A DNA stretch of 64,000 nucleotides from Malaya genurostris (Eukaryota > Arthropoda > Insecta > Diptera > Culicidae), in assembly GCF_030247185.1 (NCBI RefSeq), contig NC_080571.1:42640002-42704001 (forward strand). The letters run 5' to 3'. The stretch's first letter is position 1; each line of letters starts with the position of its first letter. The translations under genes and the position numbers were made by a program. The notes below the pieces were generated by a model, which saw only the letters and a program-made list of their open reading frames with translations, did no database searches and was not told the DNA's origin. Positions 1 through 10,650 of this stretch are shown one piece after another.

Positions 1-265
1 AGAATCGTTGACGCTTGAGGGAACACAGAAAGAAAAGATGAAACTTACACGACATGTAAACCGATAGTACTATTAAATAGACATCAGTTGAAACGAAAAT
101 CAGATTTAAAACCACGATTGATATAAAATTACATTAAAATTCATTTAGTTTTTCATCGAACAAGACTGTATATTTACAAACCGCTTCGTTTCGTAATGTA
201 AATTTCCATTCAATTGCCTGCTCCAAATATGTGCATGAAAATAAAGGTAAATTCACAAAATATTT
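1..265. other. AT-rich flank, nothing recognised
   Basis: No open frame, repeat or RNA motif is visible here. It lies downstream of the minus-strand gag-like fragment that ends at 266. Confidence 0.6.
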
Positions 266-598
266 TTATCTATGAAGATCATGCACACGCACTTCTATAG
301 CACTATCTTCCATATATACTGGAATGTTGTACTTAATGTTTTCGTGCTCCAAATAGTGCACATTGTTATTGTCTTTTGCGAATTGAGTTGCATCCAACTC
401 TTTATAAAACTGGATGTAAACAACATTATTCGTCTTATTGCATTGAAGTAAATGCACACGTTTAATGTCAAGATGCATTTGCTCCTTAAGCAAACCTTCA
501 AGTTCTCGTATCGTAGGTCGAATTTTGCACTGTCTGAAGTCAACAACAATTGTATTCTTTCGTGTCGACGGTAGCTTTTGTTCGTTTGGTTCACTCAT
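266..598 (-). pseudogene. gag-like (RRM-like) gene, N-terminal fragment
   Basis: An open frame of 110 codons starts at ATG (598) and reads MSEPNEQKLPSTRKN and onward. The middle (KIRPTIRELEGLLKEQMHLD, then VVYIQFYKELDATQFAK) looks like a small RNA-binding fold of beta-alpha-beta type, as in the N-terminus of mosquito gag-like zinc-knuckle proteins. The frame stops soon after IEVRVHDL. A closely similar string, IEVRLHDL, opens the plus-strand fragment at about 1575, which carries what would be the next part of such a protein. I infer that this is a truncated copy of a retroelement ORF1 or domesticated gag-like gene. I recognise the type from memory only; the family name is not certain and no function can be assigned. 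Confidence 0.45.
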
Positions 599-659
599 TT
601 CGAGGTCGTTCTATTGCTCACTACACAATACTGTATTTGGTTTCTTCTGTCCCGAACGG

Positions 660-1115
660 TTTATCGACTGACTTGGATGAGATGAGAAAGCGAACTGAGT
701 TTTGCCATTATATGATTGATTTGTAACATGGTGAAGAAAAATATGTTTTACTTTGCCATGTGCGGTAGTTTCTTTGCAATCTTAGCCTTCAAACGTTCCA
801 ATAATATTTATTGTTAATGGTATTTCCTATCTCAAGATAGTCGATGAATATTACACCACGCACATCCCAAAATACCGAGCAATAATCTTTCCAGCCGATG
901 GTTGTGCTTTCGGCCGCTTTGAACGACGTTCACCAGTTGCCGTCTGCTCAGATGACGATCGTTTTCATTCCGGAGTGAAGTGATGAATCCATGTTTCATC
1001 CATTGTCACATATCAACGCAAAAATTCCGGTTTGTAACGTTCAAAAATGGCCAGACACGGCTCAAAATCATCAACACGTTTTCGTTTTTGGTCAACAGTT
1101 TTATACCACTATTCA
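660..1115 (-). pseudogene. mariner transposase remnant, middle part
   Basis: On the minus strand the sequence reads KRKRVDDFEPCLAIFERY, then KPEFLR, a stop, and YVTMDETWIHHFTPE. This is the region around the first catalytic Asp (TMDETWIHH) of mariner transposases. It continues into TATGERR.KRPKAQ-like residues, a degenerate Trp-Asp block and a damaged His-Asp-Asn-Ala-Pro region near 690. Several stops and frameshifts are present and neither end nor terminal inverted repeats can be found. It lies between two oppositely oriented gag-like fragments, so it may have taken part in that rearrangement. Confidence 0.7.
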
Positions 1116-1290
1116 AAGAAGCGAAACGAAAAACGTAAACAGTTTTCTAAATCGGCATCAAAACTACTCCAGTCAGTAGTCATCATCAGAAGACGGCCCA
1201 ACAAACCGATTACGGTCATTCTTTCAAGAATTGAAGAAAATTGTTTTGAAGAATACCACAATATTATGTATGAACGAACGGCTGAAAGCA

Positions 1291-1525
1291 AAACTCGGAT
1301 TTTTAAATGCAAAAATCGGATAAAAACATTGAGAGCAAAGACCGGACATGAATTTTTAGCAAAGCAAGAATCGTTTAAAAACATCGTTTTTTTTTGCATT
1401 CTCAAAGTTTTTCTGTCCAGTTTTTTGCAAAAAAAAATGTTGTTAAACGATTCTTGCATTGCAAAGTCCATGTCCAGTTTTGGCTCTCAATGTTTTTATC
1501 CAGTTTTTACATTCAAAAATACTTC
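1291..1525. repeat. Foldback inverted repeat (about 105-bp arms)
   Basis: The left arm (about 1291-1398) and right arm (about 1421-1525) are imperfect reverse complements. For example AAGAATCGTTTAAAAACA on the left pairs with TTGTTAAACGATTCTTGC on the right, and AAAAACATTGAGAGCAAAG pairs with TTGGCTCTCAATGTTTTT. The loop is only about 22 bp, so the strand could fold into one long hairpin. No coding capacity. It looks like a small foldback or MITE remnant just upstream of the gag-like fragment. Confidence 0.7.
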
Positions 1526-1574
1526 AACGGGTTTTCCAAACTAAGTTGCACTTATCCGACTTTTGCATTCACAC

Positions 1575-2151
1575 ATGGTGACCATTGTCATAGAAGTACG
1601 CTTGCATGACCTTCTCGCGCAGGCCAGCGATAAGTTCGTTCGAGAAAATATGTCGCAGTACGGTGAAGTTCTTTCCATCGAAAGGGAAGTATGGCGAATT
1701 TTTGTCTCCGGTTATCGGAGTGGCGTACGAGCGGTATGTACGTAAAGCAATTCCATCTTTCATCATTTGTGGTCAAAGTGGGATACATCCATGTAAAACG
1801 CTGATTACCTATGAAAATCAGCTGGTTACATTTCAGTTTTGAGAAAAACCTGCACACTACGGCTAACCTTGCACTGAAACTGCGAAAACGATATCTTCCA
1901 ACAAAAACAAGGACAACCGCTTAACAACGCAAACTAGTGAACCAGGTGTTTCTGCCTTGAAAACGCTTCCAGCATCAAATTTACAAGCAACTGCAATCAG
2001 TGTTCAAAAAAACGTAGCTACAGAAACTACGAATGACCACGAAAGGCTACCAACAACAGTGAGAAAAAAACGGAAACCACTGACAATAATACGCTTGACA
2101 ACAATAATGTCAATGGATGACGAGACGAGCCACGAACAAAGTGCCCCTTAA
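1575..2151 (+). pseudogene. gag-like gene, C-terminal fragment with broken zinc knuckle
   Basis: Conceptual translation gives IEVRLHDL, then SDKFVRENMSQYGEVLSIER and, after a frameshift, RKAIPSFIICGQSGIHPCK and TLITYENQLVTFQF. An in-frame stop then falls where a CCHC knuckle would start, and the sequence continues EKPAHYG, a stop, and PCTETAKT. This pattern fits C-x2-C-x4-H-x4-C with the first cysteines lost. A low-complexity Ser/Thr/Lys/Asn tail follows and ends SMDDETSHEQSAP at 2151. At least one frameshift and two stops make it a pseudogene. It appears to be the complementary part of the 266-598 fragment but on the other strand. Confidence 0.5.
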
Positions 2152-2156
2152 TCCTC

Positions 2157-2189
2157 GCGCCTCATGCATTGAACCGCCAACTCGGAAAC
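2157..2189 (-). repeat. Possible tRNA-SINE head fragment
   Basis: About 30 bp around CATGCATTGAACCGCCAAC match the tRNA-like end of the fuller SINE copy at 25421-25628. The rest of the element is absent. Short enough that chance cannot be excluded. Confidence 0.35.
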
Positions 2190-2224
2190 CACACGAACTT
2201 TCATTTGAATCCAAGTTCGAAAAA

Positions 2225-2420
2225 ATCGGTTCAGATTTTCATTTATGGGTCCCACTTCAATAGAAATGGTTTGTCTTTAGAAGCAAACCGATCAGGCACT
2301 CGATTTTCGACTTATTCGTGATGCTGCTAAGCCAATGCGTGGCCAAAATAATCGGAAGGGGCCAAGTCTGGTGAATACAACGCTGCTCCCAGCTAAGTGG
2401 ATTGATTGTATTTAGCCGTG
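2225..2420 (-). pseudogene. mariner transposase C-terminal fragment
   Basis: The minus strand reads YSPDLAPSDYFGHALA, a stop, QHHE, then VENRVPDRFASKDKPF. This matches the third-Asp block (YSPDLAPSDY) and following helix of mariner transposases. It is truncated on both sides and contains in-frame stops. It is not contiguous with the mariner piece at 660-1115 but is on the same strand and could be part of the same original insertion, separated by later events. Confidence 0.65.
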
Positions 2421-2575
2421 TTTTCTGGCCCATTTTGGTTGTTTTTCAATCAATTGATGATTCAAATTGTTATCTATAGATGGGACTATTGATAGTTTTA
2501 CTAGGTTTTAGAAGCAGTAAAATTTGAAGTAAAATTTCACTGCTGTTTTATTCTTGGTTTCCCATCTGTCTTTCA

Positions 2576-3649
2576 CGGGAAATTAGCGTGACAAAAATAT
2601 TTTCACTATTAAATATTAGTTGTTTGTAGTTGGTGTCTTCACAAAAGTTGTTTGTAATGAAATGGCGCACCTTCTGATGAATAATTTTGCTAGGGTGGTC
2701 CTCATTTAGAGTGAAATCTGAAATCTAACTTTCTTAATTGAACTCAAAAGCGATTTCATTGTACAATAGAGTTGTAGGAAATTTTATTTTGAGCAGCTTT
2801 GCTGAAAAAAGCACCTCTCTAGCTTTTCATTTGATCTAGTTACATCAATTTTTCCGAATAAAAGTAGGGTGGCTCCTGAAAATTGACTTTTTTTGTTCTA
2901 ACTTTTTTGTGAAACGTTCTACGGAAAAGTTGTCTTCAGAAGAGTTGTTGTACTAATCATTGTGCACAATTTCTACCAAACTTTTTCATATGAGCTGCCA
3001 ATAAAAAGTTATGATTATATTCTCATCAAAAACTAGTCAAGTTTCAAATATCAATATTCATTAGATCTACATCGACCAAAATGTATTCTGTGCGGTTCGT
3101 GAAAGGTCATAATATAAGTGAAAATTTAAGAGAAAATCGGGAGAGTGTTACTTTTTAAACTTATTTAAATTAATTTTAAAAATACCTACAAAAAACTCAA
3201 AAACATTGCATAACTCTTAAACGCCTTAACGTATCAACATATTTCCTTCGGCAAAATGATAGTATCAAATTAGTTCTACAAGTATTCCATACATTGTCCA
3301 TTCGAGAAATGAGACAGTAGAACGTTTCACAAAAAAGTTAGAACTAAAAAAGTAAATTTTCAGCAGCCACCCTACATTTATTTGGGAAAATTGATGTAAT
3401 TCGATTAAATGAAAAGATAGAGAGGTGCTTTTTTCAGCAAAGTTGCTCAAAATAAAATTTCCTACAATTTTGTTGTACAACAAAATCATTTTTGAGTTCA
3501 ATTAAGAAAGTTAGATTTCAGATTTCAATCTAAATGAGGACCACTCTAGTAAAATTTTTCATCAAAAGGAGCACCATTTGGTTGCAAACAACTTTTGTGA
3601 AGACACCAACTACATCAAACGAATATTTAATAGTGAAAATAATTTCCCG
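2576..3649. mobile_element. MITE with about 340-bp terminal inverted repeats
   Basis: The element begins CGGGAAATTA and ends TAATTTCCCG-like (AATAATTTCCCG). Left arm 2576-2922 and right arm 3317-3649 are reverse complements over their whole length with scattered mismatches. Matching landmarks are TTGGTGTCTTCACAAAAGTT / AACTTTTGTGAAGACACCAA, GGTGGTCCTCATTTAGA / TCTAAATGAGGACCACTC, and AAAAGCACCTCTCTA / TAGAGAGGTGCTTTTTT. The roughly 390-bp centre has no coding capacity. No unambiguous target duplication is visible, so the superfamily is not assigned. Non-autonomous foldback element is the best description. Confidence 0.85.
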
Positions 3650-4035
3650 TTTCGGACCATAGTGCATTGCTATTGAACTTTATTTTCATCAGACTTCCGG
3701 TTCCGGCATTACATAGTAATATGAGTAATAACAGGAGCGCAGGCTTTCGTTTGGCTTCGTTTTTGTTCAATTGAGTCAATCGGTGATAGTGCATGAGAGG
3801 TGAATCAACCAGTTTTTAATTCAAACTGACTATTTGGTGACCGCAAAAACTTTTTACGACTGTGACAGTCTCCGAGTTCTGGCTCTGGAAATATATTGTC
3901 AAAAATTCCATCGGAACTCGCATCGATTTCTAATGAAATGTTAATGAGAAAGGACTGTTTTTTTTATATCATTTATTTTACCCCGGCTTTAACCATTTTG
4001 GTCGTTCACCGGGAAGAGAAAGGACTGTTATTTTT
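3650..4035. repeat. Degenerate interspersed repeat (TTCCGGTTCCGG module)
   Basis: The stretch CAGACTTCCGGTTCCGGCAT followed by ACATAGTAATATG resembles the monomer of the modular repeat described at 16364-17412. A short segment at about 3976-4016 (TTTACCCCGGCTTTAACCA) looks like the antisense 3' end of another old retroelement but is too short to classify. Confidence 0.4.
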
Positions 4036-5640
4036 TACGAAAAATTGCCATTTTAAGCACTAGAAAATAATTCCACAGATCGAAAAAATTGTATGAAATG
4101 AAATCGATGACCCCCCTCCAAGCAGATGTTATTCACCTATTAACCTCAATACGGAACTGCACTGAGTACACTCAACAGCTCAACACACACCTTCTTGCGA
4201 AAGACAGAAAAATACCGGAAGCCCACAAAACATCCCATCCCATTTCACATTTCATCTCGTTTTTTTCATCTTCTTTCTCCTGTCGATCCCCATTTCTCAC
4301 CAGCTTTATTTACTCTGCTCTGTGAATGGGAAACCATCAAAACGTTAATGAGGGTAGACCAAGAAGCCGCACATACACGCAACCAAATCCGTTTCCCCAG
4401 CTCGGAATGAGCTCGGATCAAACATGGAGCCGGGTTTGTTTTTTTTCGCATTTGCGTGCATGACCGAAGCTGACCAGCAGTGTGCTGATTGCTGCCAAGG
4501 ATCCGGAAAAATACGCCACTCCAAGAAGGGATAATGAGTCTTCTTTTATCACCTAGCCATGGACAAAAACACGAACCTCTCTCCATCTGGTGGTAGGAAC
4601 CGGATTCAGATGAAGACACAAACAGACGAAGGTGAATATCCCCCAACTGCCTCGTGGAGAGTGGGAGGAAAACTGGAGGATGTTTCTGTCGAGTTGGCTT
4701 ATCGCAATCATACATGTCTATTTGTAGGATTATTAGTTCTTTCATTTGCACACCAGGTACACACCTTCCGGGTGGTCTCTTTTTTTTCTCTCTCTCTCTC
4801 TTTCTCATTTGTCCCGGCTTTGGTCGTCGGGATTGACCTTAATAGCTTTTATTTCTGTGTTTGTTTTTATTTTCACCATTGAAAATGGCACTGTTTTAAA
4901 GAGCGAAAACCATGTCGCGGTCAATGAACTCGAAAGTTTGCTTTCATCCTAAACGGAATGAATTGAATTCAAAACCGTTCAAATGTTGCTTACCCAATGT
5001 GATAAAAATCTACATTCTCCTCTCGAAGGGATTCATGGATTTTGCAAGAGTAAAATAATCTTTAAATATTATTGAACAATGCTCAGCATCCATCATGAGC
5101 TGCAACTCTTCCCTCTATGAATCTACAAATCATCTAATATCCGACGGGTGAAAGGGAAAAAAATTGAAATTGTGAAATGTTCACAACTTCTGTAAAATTC
5201 CGGCATCCATGAAGCTCCGTGAGTTTCGTGACTAGGTACGATTAATCGTTTTGCTATTCTCACCGGCAGATCTTCCTGGGAAAGCAAAAAGAGTTTTGTT
5301 TCTGAGTAATATTTTTCTTTTGTGTTGCTCCCATTTCGATTCCGTAGAACACTTTACTTCAAGCTTTCCCATCTGCCATCTGGAAATTGACCGGAGAGAA
5401 TCCAAGGATCGGTAGAAATACTAAGAAGGAAATTGAAATCAATGATTCGTGAATTAATAATTCATCAGCACATTGATCAGAAGTGATTCAGATGAAGCAT
5501 AGTTTCATCTATGGAACAGTAATATTCTAGCACAGTTGAACCATTGCAATTGATGCATCTATCAAACAAATTAAAATCAGCACATTTTTTGTTTCATTGT
5601 TATACGTTATGTGTTAAAGAATTAAAGGAAGTAAATTAGC
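4036..5640. other. Mostly unique non-coding DNA
   Basis: A GC-richer block at about 4080-4830 and AT-rich DNA after it. A TC-rich tract lies at 4780-4808. Open frames on both strands here (up to 180 codons on the minus strand) show no domain, no codon-bias signal I can see and no similarity to anything I know, so I do not call them genes. Likely host intergenic or intronic sequence. Confidence 0.5.
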
Positions 5641-5644
5641 AGAA

Positions 5645-5830
5645 AAGTGGTTAGGTTTTTAACACTTATAGCTCAGTCAATTTTGTTTCTATTTGTAATA
5701 TTATTTCATGAACTGATTGGAAATATTTCTACGCATCGATTCGAATGGATAAAGCCACTTATTTTCATATACATATGAATGAAACTGTTATCATTAGCGA
5801 GCAGTGTCCCATTTTGCATGCTAAACATCT
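5645..5830 (+). repeat. 185-bp unclassified repeat, copy A
   Basis: Shares a collinear, diverged sequence with 58849-59030: TAGCTCAGTCAATTTTG, GATTGGAAATATTTCTACG and AGCAGTGTCC.ATTTTG occur in the same order and spacing in both. Non-coding. DD37E copy 1 lies immediately to its right (TA at 5837-5838). Confidence 0.7.
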
Positions 5831-5838
5831 AAACAGTA

Positions 5839-7140
5839 AAGACTGTTCCAGAAAGTATGGACGCAACCAAAAACCGCTGCTATTTCGCAATGGTTCAGAA
5901 TCTGTCAATTTTTATGGCTGCTTCCTGTTGTTTACACTCTTCTCTAACCACTTGTGCAGTTGTTTATTCGTTTTCATTAGTTTGTTTCGAAATGCGTGGA
6001 CTTTCAGCAGAACAACGTCGAAATATTGTGTACAAATGGTGCACAGAATGCGAACTGTCACTGAGAAAAATAGCAAAAATGGAAGGAGTAAGTGAAAAAA
6101 CCGTGCGAAATGCAATCAGGTAGTTCGGTGAGGATAACACCTTTGAGGATAAACCGAAAACTGGTCAAAAAAAAGGTCCTGCTAACCCTCAGTTGGATAA
6201 ACGTATACTGAAGGCGTTCGAGCAAAAGAAGGAGGTTACAGTTCGGGATGTGGCGGAAAAAGTGGGCACTTCGAGATCAAATGTTCTTCGTGCTGAAGAA
6301 CGTTTGAATTTTCGAACCTATAAGCAGCAGAAACAACCATAATGTAGTCCGAAACAAGAAGCATCGATCAAGCCGAGGGTTCGAAAACTGTACAATACGA
6401 TTCTTGCTGGAAATTTGAACTGCATAATCATGGACTACGAAACCTATGCGAAACTTGATTACAAATCCTTGCCGGGACCACAATATTATACGGTGCGAGA
6501 AGGTCAAGTGTTAAACCAGTCCGAGACATCGATTGAAGTCGAAAAATTAAGTAAAAGAGCTATGGTTTGGCAAGCAATTTGTAGCTGCGGTAAGATTTCG
6601 AAACCCTTCATCACCACTGCTTCAATGAACAGCGAAATATACATCAAGGAATGTTTACAAAAACGACTTCTACCCATGATTCGAAGCCACAAGGATTTTG
6701 TTGTCTTCTGGCAAGATCTTGCTTCTTGCCACTACTCGAAATCAACGGTAGAATGGTATACTACCAAAAATGTCACTTTCGTCCCAAAAGACATGAATCC
6801 ACCAAATTGCCCACAACTTCGACCAATTGAGGAATTTTGGGCATTAACGAAGGCACATCTTAGGAAACATGTCTCGGCAGCCGAAACCATTCAACAGTTC
6901 GAAAAAGATTGGAAAACAGTGTCAAAACTTGTCGCCAAGAAGTCTGTACGGAATTTAATGAGGAACGTTCGCAAGAAGGTGCGCCAGCTAGTCTACAATG
7001 GCTAAGTAGCAAATGTTGAGAATAATATTCTGTTGTTGTAGTCTAATATTATCAGTATATCGAATGAAATTTGAATATCTAACACTTGTGAATTATTTAC
7101 TGCGAAATTAAAGCGCGTCCATACTTGCTGGGACAGTCTT
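5839..7140 (+). mobile_element. Tc1-like DD37E (ITmD37E) transposon, copy 1
   Basis: The element is 1,302 bp, flanked by TA duplications at 5837-5838 and 7141-7142. Its terminal inverted repeats are about 26 bp (left AAGACTGTTCCAGAAAGT..., right reverse complement AAGACTGTCCCAGCAAGT...), 24 of 26 positions matching. It carries one transposase frame (5992-7005). It is the same length as copy 2 at 57351-58652. TA target, short inverted ends and a DDE transposase place it in the IS630-Tc1-mariner group; the DD37E spacing places it with the mosquito ITmD37E family. Confidence 0.9.
5992..7005 (+). pseudogene. DD37E transposase with two nonsense codons
   Basis: A single frame of 337 codons runs from ATG 5992 (MRGLSAEQRRNIVYKWC) to TAA 7003-7005 with no frameshift. 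It is interrupted only by TAG at 6121-6123 and TAA at 6340-6342. The N-terminus is a helix-turn-helix (LRKIAKMEGVSEKTVRNAIR), followed by a second DNA-binding region (RDVAEKVGTSRSNVLRA). The catalytic triad is Asp148 (IMDYETY), Asp242 (FWQDLASCHYS) and Glu280 (QLRPIEEFW). There are 37 residues between the second Asp and Glu, hence DD37E. The full triad is present, so only the two stops visibly disable it. The protein would bind the element ends and cut and paste the DNA. Autonomous activity is excluded for this copy. Confidence 0.9.
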
Positions 7141-7142
7141 TA

Positions 7143-7742
7143 TAAAGCATTACATCAACTTCGCGAACGACAAACTCACAACGATCTTCAGCTCATAAAA
7201 GTGGAACTTGGAGATGCAGATAATTTCCAAAACATTTCATAAGCATGTAAAGGGATGTATTTTATATTTAGCGTAATTTGGGTAAAACTTAATGTAAAGT
7301 TATACTGATGAATACTGATAAATTGGAATTCGCCATCTTGGGTTTTAGAGGCTTTAAAACATCAACTTTCAAAGGGTTTTGCCGGGTTTGCATATAAAAA
7401 CTGTCCCCAAACATAAATTAAATTGATATACGCTGTTTGAAAGGATTTGTATTGGAGATGATTCTCCCACAATTTTTTTATTGAAATTCTTCAAAAAACA
7501 CTGAAAAAAAAAACAGTAATGTTTTAGGCATTATGGGAAACCTTCCTGATTTTATTCAGAATTTTTCAAAATGTAATCCATGTAAAAAATGTTAAAAATT
7601 TTAATTTATTTTATTTGCACCTACAGTTTTAGTAACACTCTAGATTTTACATCAAAAATTAATCATCCGAGACTACATTACGCTGTATTATTTTCAGATT
7701 TCAAAAAATATGGCCGGGTATAATATCAGACTTTTAACAATA
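7143..7742. other. AT-rich non-coding DNA with old repeat
   Basis: No open frame of note. The segment around 7490-7600 (TTTAGGCATTATGGGAAACC, then TTTTTCAAAATGTAATCC) resembles 26590-26690, so an old dispersed repeat is present in both places. Confidence 0.45.
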
Positions 7743-7744
7743 TA

Positions 7745-8787
7745 CACCCAAACCTCCGTTTACATAAACTTTTTTCACGTTACCTCTTTTTACGTAACTC
7801 TTTTTACGACAAAAATTCCAAATAACGTAATCTTTTTTTACGATTAAAATTCCAAATAACGTAAACTTTTTTTACGAACCTATTTCGTAAAAAGAGGTTT
7901 TTGCATACAATGAAAATCGTTTCCGGCTCATTTATATTCCATGGAAATTACTGCAATATAAGTATTTTCGGAACGGGTTTGATGAGTAGATGTCGGAAAA
8001 CGATGGTTGAGGTGGTTCTGAATTCCAAGATGGCTTCCGGTTTATTGACTTCCTTGACAACCTTTACAATATGGGTATTTTCGGAGCTGGTTGGGTGCAT
8101 ATTGCGTAGAAAATAATGTTTGCAAATTAGTGGATTGCTGATCGTATCCTATATAGTATTAATATTTTCGAAATGGGAAGAGTCCCTAAAAACAAACTAT
8201 GTTGGGCCTCTAAAAATCACGTGATATTCTGTGAGTCCAAGTGTTCCATTCTGTACTCCAGCTGCTTGTCAAAAGTGAGCCTGTGTGTGCCACAACCTGT
8301 GCAACTTCATGAAAACGGAAGTGTCAATAGTAACTTGATGAATAAAAAAGTTATTGTAATCCGTCCAATGTTTTATGTAATTTAAAATTATATTGGCTAT
8401 ATTTTGCAAATATTATTTAATTTAATTCTCAATTTATTGAGTAACTGAGGTTAAACTGGAAGTCGCCATCTTGGAATTCAGAACCAGCTCAAATATCATT
8501 TTACGACATCACTCATCTATTCATAAATCCCATTCCGAAAATACCCATATTGTCAGGGTTTTCAAGGAACATCAATAAACCGAAAGTCGCCATCTTGGAA
8601 ATTGATGCTGCTTAGAACATCCTTTTTTTGTGAATACTCATAATTTTCGTTCCATAACTATCCAATATATTATACATATACATGAGGAAAACTTTTTTTA
8701 CGTTGAAATTCCAAATACCGTAAACTTGGTTTACGTCATAAATCGATTTAAGTAGTCCCGATTATTACGTAAATGGAGGTTTGGGTG
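7745..8787. mobile_element. TA-flanked palindromic MITE
   Basis: Terminal inverted repeats read CACCCAAACCTCCGTTTAC on the left and the reverse complement CACCCAAACCTCCATTTAC on the right, bounded by TA (7743-7744 and 8788-8789). Subterminal regions are rich in TTTTTTACG and AAATTCCAAATA motifs on both sides. Inside, tandem blocks at about 7940-8100 containing ATGGGTATTTTCGGA and GAATTCCAAGATGG reappear inverted at about 8470-8600. No transposase is encoded. It is a non-autonomous element, probably mobilised by a TA-specific (Tc1-mariner type) enzyme, though that is inference. Confidence 0.8.
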
Positions 8788-8802
8788 TAATTCAATCTAA
8801 AA

Positions 8803-8899
8803 ACCATGCGTCTCCATAATATTATCAACAGAAGGAGACGCATGGTATTTAGTTCTGAAATCATACACCACTCGCCTTCAGAACTAAATACCATGCGTT
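8803..8899. repeat. Two overlapping inverted repeats
   Basis: CCATGCGTCTCC (8804-8815) pairs with GGAGACGCATGG (8834-8845). The second arm extends into CATGGTATTTAGTTCTGAA, which pairs with TTCAGAACTAAATACCATG (about 8877-8895). A central arm can therefore pair with either side, giving mutually exclusive hairpins. A related short motif (ACCATGCATCCCC...AACGCATGGT) lies at 26820-26865. Probably a MITE fragment. Confidence 0.65.
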
Positions 8900-9479
8900 T
8901 TCATCAACAACTTCGAGTTTTGATGTTGAAGTAATTAATAATAATGGGAGAATTTCATTGCTAATGTTCTTTACACTCGCCGCATGCCTGGCACGAAACT
9001 GTCATAATTTTTCCGTCAATTTACACGCGGTTTCCTACCTACAGCACTTCATGAAAAACTGCACCAGACCGTATAATTTCCTCCTTCTTGTTCCACAGTG
9101 CGTCTTTAGGGGTCTAAGCCGTTTGATTTTAGATGGATTGTAGAGAAGTTTCAGACAACTTAAGAGCTAGTTTTTTGGAAAAATTCTTTAAAATCATTTG
9201 CAATACAAACCCTTTCAAACAGTTTTTTTTCGATTTCATTTCTGTTTGGGAGCAGTGTTTATATACACACCCGGCTAAACCATTTATCAAAAGCAATTTT
9301 CTGGTTTAGTTTTTTTTTATCACCATCCGATAAAAGTCCATTTTTATGCAAACGTTAAAGTACGATTCCTTGACGATAAATATATTCTTCCATACAATTA
9401 AATAATACGGAACAAATGGGAATAAAAAAATTTGACAATGTTAAAATAGTTTCTTTTGTGGACCTTCAAGCTCAGTAGA

Positions 9480-9790
9480 GTTTATTAATTTATTTCAGCT
9501 AGAATTCCGGAGACATTCTGTTCCGAAATCTAGTTTCAGAATCCAAGCTCCGAATACAATTTCAGTATGCATGTGCAGAGTTCTGGAAATGAATTTTGAA
9601 ACGGAATTTCAGAAACTGGAAACTGGATTTAGAAAATGAAATTTTGTTCCAGAATGCAGATCTAGAATCCAATTGAATTTCTGAATCAGTGTTTTGGATA
9701 AGGACTCCGAGCTTACATTAAGGCATTATAATTAGTTATTCAATCTAGCCAAGAAAGCAGTCCAGAAATCTAGTTCCAGAACCATTTTTA
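9480..9790. repeat. Imperfect repeat rich in TTCCAGAAT-like motifs, copy A
   Basis: Short motifs such as TTCAGAATC, GTTCCAGAA and AAATCTAGTTCCAG recur irregularly over about 300 bp. A similar stretch lies at 38880-39330. Non-coding low-complexity repeat. Confidence 0.5.
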
Positions 9791-10379
9791 CCTGGAGCTT
9801 CAATATTCAATAGTTGCACTATTAATGTACCATTTAATTCCACTATTTCACTGTCACGTTATTACACTTTCACAAAGTCACTATACTTTAATGAAGCATA
9901 ACACACGTTACAATACAGTTACGCGTATTTCGGAATGTTATTCACATCTTTCTTCAGTGCATCGGTTACTTATAAAAAAGTGGATTAAAACAGCTTTTTC
10001 TTTTTGATTAAAAAAAAAACAAAAAAAAAAAGTTTTTTTTGCATATTTAATGTCATCGCAATCGGTTGTGCCTTGTACACAACCCTGTTATATATTTTCT
10101 TTTTTCGAGGCAAATCTGTTCGTCCGCAGCTCATTCCTTTTGCTTTGTTAAGTGGTGTGAACCATAAACGAAAGCCTGCACCAGTACCCTAAACATACCC
10201 ATTTAGGCACGCTTTTCTTTTTTGAGGGATATTAACTCTCGTATGAACGTCGTACTTTCCGGAATTGCTCCACTGGCGAACCGCCGCACAGTGGTTCGAA
10301 TCAATAAAAACGTGGTCATAAATCAGTAGCTGCCAAACCGTTTTTTTAAATGCATATAGTTGTTTTTAAGAAATTATTT

Positions 10380-10650
10380 ACAAATATATACCGCGTAATT
10401 TGATTCTATCTCTAATTGTTCATGGCCTACTTTGACAAAAAATATAACCATAATTTTTTTTTTCTGAAGAGATTTTAATTTGTATTTATTTTTATCTGCA
10501 AAGTTTTAGAACTATTGAAAATAATTTACTTTGTCAAATATACCAAAAGTCTAGGTCGCACCGTTTCGGATATACAAAGCGTTTTTATGACAACCCCCTT
10601 AAAATCAGTTTTTTATTTATAACTTGTTTCGAGTTATTTTTTTTGCATAA
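10380..10650 (+). repeat. Unclassified dispersed repeat, copy A
   Basis: Contains GTTCATGGCCTACTTTGACA, a run of A/T, then AGGTCGCACCGTTTCGGATA and TATGACAACCCCCTTAAAATC. The same landmarks appear in the same order on the minus strand at 38290-38610. The family is not known to me. It runs directly into the duplicated unit at 10586. Confidence 0.65.

Noticed and set aside
4266..4808. 180-codon minus-strand frame
   Set aside because: No recognisable domain; the composition follows a TC-rich tract and GC-richer DNA; no supporting start or splice signals.
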